From an uncultured Bacteroidales bacterium (GTDB lineage: Bacteria > Bacteroidota > Bacteroidia > Bacteroidales > Paludibacteraceae), in NCBI GenBank assembly GCA_937911235.1, contig CALDPN010000029.1, positions 1 to 7,421 on the forward strand: 7,421 nt of DNA, in the 5' to 3' direction. A program made the position numbers and the translations under genes. This document shows positions 4,954-7,421 of this stretch, in pieces. Every line of letters starts with the position of its first letter. Position 1 is the first letter of the stretch. A model generated the notes under the pieces. The model did no database searches. It saw only the letters and a list, made by a program, of their open reading frames with translations, and had not been told where the DNA came from.

Positions 4954-4990
4954 ACAAAAAAAAGAGGTGTGAACTCACACCCCTTTTTTG
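4954..4990 (-). terminator. Terminator for the minus-strand operon (probably bidirectional)
   Basis: GGTGTGA (4966-4972) pairs with TCACACC (4975-4981). It is flanked by an A-rich run on the left and CTTTTTT on the right, so the stem extends through the A/T tracts and works in either direction. Read on the minus strand it ends in a long U tract and follows the 31-aa gene by 12 bases. It would also stop plus-strand read-through. Confidence 0.85.
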
Positions 4991-5001
4991 TTTGTTTCCT
5001 G

Positions 5002-5097
5002 CTACCAATCGGAAAGACGTCGACTCTTGCCTCTTTTATATCCTTTTTTACAACCATTGAAGAAACAAGAAACAAGCAAAATAAAAAACATTTCCAT
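5002..5097 (-). CDS. 31-aa membrane/lipoprotein-like peptide
   Basis: The ATG at 5097-5095 is preceded by GGAGGG (5104-5109 on the plus strand) at 6-nt spacing and follows the 134-aa gene by 13 bases. The peptide MEMFFILLVSCFFNGCKKGY has a hydrophobic core (residues 3-15) and then a strongly basic tail with K-R-G-K-S-R-R. L-V-S-C at 8-11 and F-N-G-C at 13-16 each resemble a lipobox, but the first sits very early and the second has a poor -2 residue. It could be a tiny lipoprotein, a lysis- or toxin-like membrane peptide, or a membrane-anchored regulator. It is last in its operon, directly before the terminator. The longer in-frame extension to 5184 lies inside the upstream gene and is rejected. 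Confidence 0.55.
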   Translation of the reverse strand: MEMFFILLVSCFFNGCKKGYKRGKSRRLSDW

Positions 5098-5110
5098 CTT
5101 GAGTCCCTCC

Positions 5111-5515
5111 TTATTGTCTACCGCCTTTAATGATTCGGCGTGTTGTCTCTCTTTTGGGTGGATAGCATGAGTCGTTGTATTCAATCTCCGGATTAATTTC
5201 GATTAACTCTTCCGAACAGTCGCAAGAGACATAGTCCCAGCCCGTCCCCCAGTGGTCAACACATAACACAAAGGAGTCCAGTAAATCCGAATAAGTAAAC
5301 TTTAAATTAAAATTCTTTTCTAAGTATTCTACATCATCCTGACTCGCATCTGTTATATAATATTGATATATGTCAATCGGGTCTCCGTATTCGTTAAGCT
5401 CATCAAATCTCATGTTATCAAAAATTGACGGGTCGACCTCTGTTATATTGTTACACAAAACAAAATCATTGTTTAACCAATTAACAGCGATTGCGTAAGT
5501 TGTTTGTTTAGTCAT
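5111..5515 (-). CDS. Conserved acidic hypothetical protein with DHWGTGWDYV motif, 134 aa
   Basis: The start is supported by AAGGAG 8 nt upstream (5524-5529 on the plus strand). The protein is strongly acidic: TTYAIAVNWLNNDFVLCNNI at the N terminus, I-D-I-Y-Q-Y-Y-I-T-D-A with D-D-V-E-Y-L near the middle, then a distinctive F-V-L-C-V-D-H-W-G-T-G-W-D-Y-V-S-C-D-C segment around residues 82-100, and a basic end. I recall similar uncharacterised proteins with the 'VLCV-x-H-x-GT-x-WDYV' signature from gut bacteria and their elements. The conserved Cys/His/Asp cluster is suggestive of a site, but no enzyme family can be named. It belongs to the operon started at the promoter at 6052-6080. Confidence 0.7.
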   Translation of the reverse strand: MTKQTTYAIAVNWLNNDFVLCNNITEVDPSIFDNMRFDELNEYGDPIDIYQYYITDASQDDVEYLEKNFNLKFTYSDLLDSFVLCVDHWGTGWDYVSCDCSEELIEINPEIEYNDSCYPPKRETTRRIIKGGRQ

Positions 5516-5575
5516 TGTTTTTTCTCCTTTTCTTTTTAAGTTGTCGCATAACGTACATTATGAATAGTTGCTTGT

Positions 5576-5818
5576 CTAATTTTTGGGTAGAATTTTTGTC
5601 AATTCTGCTTGTTTTTTTGTTTGCGCTGGGGTGTCCTCCTCTTCAAAACAATCAAAAATCTCTTTTAGCATATCAATTAAGTGATACTGTTCGGTTGTAT
5701 AGTTTTTATTGTGACTTGCTAGCCACTCAAGTTTATGTTTTACAAAGTCCAAAAGCTCCGATTTGTTTTTAAAGTTCAAACCTTTGTCTTTAAGTTTCTT
5801 TTTGTTAAGTTTTAACAT
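5576..5818 (-). CDS. Charged helical hypothetical protein, 80 aa
   Basis: GGGAGG is 5 nt before the ATG (CCTCCC at 5824-5829 plus), overlapping the end of the 62-aa gene. The N terminus is very basic (MLKLNKKKLKDKG). The middle is helical with amphipathic spacing (SELLDFVKHKLEWLASHNKN, YHLIDMLKEIFDCFEEED), and the tail is polar. It may be a small helical-bundle or partner-binding protein; I recognise no family. It lies between the 62-aa and 134-aa genes in one transcription unit, with a 60-base gap to the next ATG. Confidence 0.65.
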   Translation of the reverse strand: MLKLNKKKLKDKGLNFKNKSELLDFVKHKLEWLASHNKNYTTEQYHLIDMLKEIFDCFEEEDTPAQTKKQAELTKILPKN

Positions 5819-5828
5819 TTTTGCCTCC

Positions 5829-6017
5829 CTATCTTTTAGAATAAAAAGCCTTTATTTTGTCACCTTCCTTAATTTTGAAAGCTATCCCAGAAGGAATTGA
5901 CGCAACAAAGATTTTTCCGGCTTTCTTTATTTTCTCAATTGCTTCTTTGCATGTTTTTGATTGGTTTGTGCTGCAAATATAAACACCGTTTAAAAATATA
6001 TCAATTTTTTTATACAT
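5829..6017 (-). CDS. Conserved small protein (FLNGVYICSTNQSKTC type), 62 aa
   Basis: First gene after the consensus promoter, with AAGGAG and the leader sequence TCTAAA before its ATG. MYKKIDIFLNGVYICSTNQSK is followed by T-C-K-E-A-I-E-K-I-K, A-S-I-P-S-G-I-A and K-x-G-D-K-I-K-A-F-Y. A beta hairpin (x-x-NG-x-Y-x-x-S-T), a Cys-containing helix and a final beta strand are likely. I recall this short family as recurrent and uncharacterised in gut bacterial contigs. No function can be assigned. The two cysteines (about 15 and 23) could form a disulphide or bind metal. Confidence 0.68.
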   Translation of the reverse strand: MYKKIDIFLNGVYICSTNQSKTCKEAIEKIKKAGKIFVASIPSGIAFKIKEGDKIKAFYSKR

Positions 6018-6051
6018 TTTAGACTCCTTTCTTTTGTTATCTTATAACTTT

Positions 6052-6080
6052 ATTATAAACGATTCTTTTTATCTTGTCAA
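6052..6080 (-). promoter_or_regulatory. Consensus sigma70 promoter of the 6017-5002 operon
   Basis: On the minus strand TTGACA (6075-6080) and TATAAT (6052-6057) are both perfect and exactly 17 bp apart. The -10 box lies 34 bases before the ATG at 6017. Confidence 0.92.
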
Positions 6081-6098
6081 TAGTAAAAACAAAAATAA

Positions 6099-6353
6099 TT
6101 ATATTTTTTTATTGTGCAATTTAACAAGCGAATCGATTCTTTCAATGTTTGCAACATAAGAGCTGAAGTTTATTATAATATCATAAACAATTAACCATTC
6201 TTTATTGTTTGCGATTCGTTTTTCTGCTGCTTTTGTTTTTTTCTTTTTATCTTCTGCAATTTGTTTTTTAACTGTTTTTCTTAACTCTAAAAGCTGTTTT
6301 AATGTTAAATAAGAATTGACGCTTGAAAGCTTTTTAAAGATTCTTTTTTCCAT
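6099..6353 (-). CDS. Basic coiled-coil-like hypothetical protein, 84 aa
   Basis: ATG 6353 has GGAGGG (6361-6366 plus) 7 nt upstream. A longer in-frame version starting at 6449 would overlap the lipoprotein gene and has no site. The sequence is nearly all helix: LTLKQLLELRKTVKKQIAED, a lysine block KKKKTK-x-AEKR, then WLIVYDIIINFSSYVANIER and a basic end. A helical hairpin or coiled coil is likely. No family recognised. It is the second gene after the lipoprotein, separated by 49 bases holding a GC hairpin. The A/T-rich run right after its stop is not a clear terminator, so read-through into the next operon is possible. Confidence 0.6.
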   Translation of the reverse strand: MEKRIFKKLSSVNSYLTLKQLLELRKTVKKQIAEDKKKKTKAAEKRIANNKEWLIVYDIIINFSSYVANIERIDSLVKLHNKKI

Positions 6354-6379
6354 TTTTAAACCCTCCTTTTTAATCTGAA

Positions 6380-6396
6380 GGGGAGTCGGGCTCCCC
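6380..6396. other. Intercistronic GC hairpin
   Basis: GGGGAG and CTCCCC (6-bp arms) flank a 5-base loop between the lipoprotein stop and the 84-aa gene start. It is the most G+C-rich feature of the area. On the minus strand it lacks a clean U-run, so it is a processing/stability hairpin or a weak attenuator rather than a certain terminator. On the plus strand it is followed by GTTGTTTTATTTT. Confidence 0.6.
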
Positions 6397-6402
6397 GTTG
6401 TT

Positions 6403-6567
6403 TTATTTTCCGAAAGCGTCGAGTCTGCAATTTTCAGCACTTCCGCCATTATCTAAACAATTAAAATAATAATTTTCTTCTTCTTCATAATCTGCTTTTT
6501 TTTGTGCATTGTCACAAGCTGCAAGATTAAAAGCTACTAAAATAATAAGTATTAATTTTTTAAACAT
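6403..6567 (-). CDS. Small lipoprotein, 54 aa
   Basis: MFKKLILIILVAFNLAACDN is a textbook lipoprotein signal: two lysines, a hydrophobic core at 5-14, and lipobox L-A-A-C with Cys18. The mature part is 37 residues, opening with an acidic linker (ADYEEEE) and then Y-F-N-C-L-D-N-G-G-S-A-E-N-C-R-L, whose two cysteines (C-x9-C) probably form a disulphide in the periplasm. Asp at +2 would favour inner-membrane retention if E. coli rules apply. AAGGAG with the TCTAAA leader precedes ATG 6567; a longer frame to 6624 crosses the promoter and is rejected. This points to a Gram-negative host. Specific role unknown. Confidence 0.8.
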   Translation of the reverse strand: MFKKLILIILVAFNLAACDNAQKKADYEEEENYYFNCLDNGGSAENCRLDAFGK

Positions 6568-6603
6568 TTTAGACTCCTTTTGTTGTTTTCTCTTTATACC
6601 TTT

Positions 6604-6632
6604 ATAATATAGAATCTTTTTCAATATGTCAA
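6604..6632 (-). promoter_or_regulatory. Sigma70 promoter of the lipoprotein operon
   Basis: Minus strand TTGACA (6627-6632), 17-bp spacer, TATTAT (6604-6609; 5 of 6). The -10 box is 36 bases before ATG 6567. The spacer and leader closely resemble those of the promoter at 6052-6080. Confidence 0.88.
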
Positions 6633-6733
6633 GAGCAAAAATAAAATTTTTTTACATTAATTTAATACGCTAAAGGTTTGTTTTTTTTGACATATTTTCC
6701 CCTACCCCTTCCCTATTCTTTTATATTTTATAA

Positions 6734-7010
6734 GGCGTTTTTTGGCGTTTTTTGAAAGCGATTTTGGCGTTTTTCAGAAATTCATTTTATGTTTTTGCAA
6801 ACTTTTGATATTTTTGATGGCGTTTTTGCAAACTTTTTGCAATTATAAATAAAAACTTATGAAATTTGATGAGTTTTTAAGATACAACATAAAAACTTTT
6901 CTACAAAGTAGCGATTTGACATCTACAAAACTGGTGCAAAAACACGACGTTTACCACTCATGTGTGTTCTCAATTTATTATGTATTTACAAGTTGTTATA
7001 GGCGTTTTTT
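6734..7010. repeat. Iteron-like array of GGCGTTTTT and GTTTTTGCAAACTTTT repeats
   Basis: GGCGTTTTT occurs at 6734, 6744, 6766, 6819 and 7001. The first two are adjacent 10-mers, GGCGTTTTTT. GTTTTTGCAAACTTTT occurs exactly at 6791-6806 and 6822-6837 (31-bp period), and the inverse TGCAAAAAC at 6935-6943. The stretch is very AT-rich and gene-free, like plasmid origins whose Rep protein binds iterons. No rep gene is visible, so a regulator-binding array is the main alternative. Confidence 0.5.
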
Positions 7011-7241
7011 AAAGTAAGATGAAACGTTAATCATCACACATACATATTTACAATAGTTAGACTTAGCATCTACATCTTCAACATTCAAAACAACATCTTT
7101 CCCTAGCACCTTAAAATTTTCGCCATTTATATACTGTTTTGGTGTTTGAGATTTACTTTTCTGTTTTTTCACATTTTCCAAAGGGATTAGCAAGACGGAT
7201 ACACGCTTGTGTGTCAAATTTTGTCCAGCGCTTACTATTTC
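6996..7241 (-). pseudogene. 5'-truncated reading frame of unknown function
   Basis: The minus-strand frame is open from 7241 (after a stop at 7242-7244) to the TAA before 6996. It reads V-S-A-G-Q-N-L-T-H-K-R-V-S-V-L-L-I-P-L-E-N, a K/Q-rich linker, then NGENFKVLGKDVVLNVEDVD and C-K-Y-V-C-V-M-I. The sequence looks protein-like, but there is no ATG and no ribosome site; TTG 7217 is the only possible start. It ends inside the last GGCGTTTTTT repeat. It is most likely the C-terminal remainder of a gene cut near the right junction. No family recognised; a chance frame is possible. Confidence 0.35.
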
Positions 7242-7260
7242 TCAATATTACCAATTGGTG

Positions 7261-7421
7261 ATGTGCTTTTATTTAGAAAATGAAAATAAAGATGCAATGA
7301 TTGCCTTATTAAATATTTTAAAAAACAGAGGACTCTTAGTTGTTGATGCAACATCTTCTCAGATAGTGGAAAATTTAAAAATAGAACATTTGCCAAGGCA
7401 AAAAGCTGATGTTGTTATTCA
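7261..7421 (+). pseudogene. Divergent polysaccharide deacetylase (YibQ/DUF610-like) fragment
   Basis: The frame runs off the window. L-E-N-E-N-K-D-A-M-I-A-L-L-N-I-L-K-N-R-G followed by LLVVDATSSQ and H-L-P-R-Q-K-A-D-V-V-I matches the family segment in which a helix (x-D-x-x-A-M-x-x-x-L-x-x-L-K-x-R-G) leads to L-x-x-D-S/A-x-T-S and then a V-P-x-x-x-x-D-x-x-I-D motif. These periplasmic proteins have an NodB-like fold and are thought to act on cell-wall or surface polysaccharide. The preceding N-N-H-M-G-S part of the family is absent: upstream codons read as unrelated F/C-rich sequence, so the gene is cut near 7258-7262. A D-V-V-I-D-type ending is, in my recollection, commonest in alphaproteobacteria. 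About 53 residues are visible. Confidence 0.6.

Larger units (their letters stand above)
6640..7260. other. AT-rich region without a confident gene
   Basis: Apart from the repeat array and one doubtful minus-strand frame (6996-7241), nothing codes convincingly. No Shine-Dalgarno site is found on the plus strand. On the minus strand GGGAAGGGG precedes a 7-codon frame MSKKTNL only. A near-hairpin (GGT..AAAAC / GTTT..ACC) lies around 6934-6956. Confidence 0.6.

Noticed and set aside
4739..5184. Several overlapping 60-127 aa frames on both strands
   Set aside because: They lack ribosome sites, run across the terminator hairpin at 4954-4990, and translate as low-complexity K/F/S-rich sequence. 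Only the 31-aa frame at 5002-5097 has a proper start site.
5515..5772. Plus-strand 85-aa frame
   Set aside because: It is antisense to the 80-aa minus-strand gene, has no Shine-Dalgarno site, and its hydrophobic look comes from complementing lysine-rich codons.
6640..6700. Minus-strand leader peptide MSKKTNL after GGGAAGGGG
   Set aside because: Seven codons only and no regulatory codon run or hairpin following; kept as a curiosity.
6734..7010. CRISPR array
   Set aside because: Repeats are 9-16 bp with irregular spacing, and no cas gene is present; an iteron-type array fits better.

Overview
The window is a mosaic of at least four blocks, most of it AT-rich (about 30% G+C where I counted). 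All genes use the standard code, and nearly all have strong AAGGAG/GGAGG Shine-Dalgarno sites. No capsid, portal, tail, integrase or transposase gene is visible. The mixed ends make a metagenome-assembled or rearranged contig more likely than an intact locus.

Block 1 (about 1-178) is the 3'-truncated middle of a phosphopentomutase gene (deoB) at 54% G+C (98 of 180 bases). It breaks off inside the conserved LVD motif and joins sequence near 30% G+C. Block 2 (about 180-4480) is a phage-type accessory/early region on the plus strand. It is a tightly packed, translationally coupled run of small genes (212-3898) that includes a thymidine kinase (tdk), a short DUF2829/Tad2-like protein, three paralogous small C...LGxH...CxxC zinc-ribbon proteins, and several small families typical of phages. 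One gene in it (3157-3613) is split by a +1 frameshift. After a small gap holding a perfect 17-bp palindrome comes a separate gene for a protein with three helix-turn-helix-like repeats, closed by an intrinsic terminator (4451-4478). Region 4480-4950 has no gene I can support.

Block 3 (about 4950-6650) lies on the minus strand, convergent with block 2, and resembles plasmid or genomic-island cargo. Two very good sigma70 promoters with near-identical leader sequences drive two operons. The upstream one carries a 54-aa lipoprotein and an 84-aa basic protein. The downstream one carries 62-, 80- and 134-aa conserved-looking proteins of unknown function, then a 31-aa membrane/lipoprotein-like peptide, and ends at a terminator (4954-4990) facing block 2. 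Block 4 (about 6650-7260) is an AT-rich intergenic stretch with five copies of GGCGTTTTT and a 16-bp direct repeat. It looks like an iteron-type origin or regulator-binding array and is followed by a 5'-truncated minus-strand reading frame. From about 7261 to the end there is an AT-rich fragment of a divergent polysaccharide deacetylase (YibQ/DUF610-like) gene, perhaps from an alphaproteobacterium.

The phage block would supply nucleotide salvage (Tdk), possible counter-defence (the Tad2-like protein) and small metal-binding host-interaction proteins. The minus-strand block appears to be a self-contained pair of small envelope/accessory operons. Functional calls beyond tdk, deoB and the deacetylase fragment are tentative.
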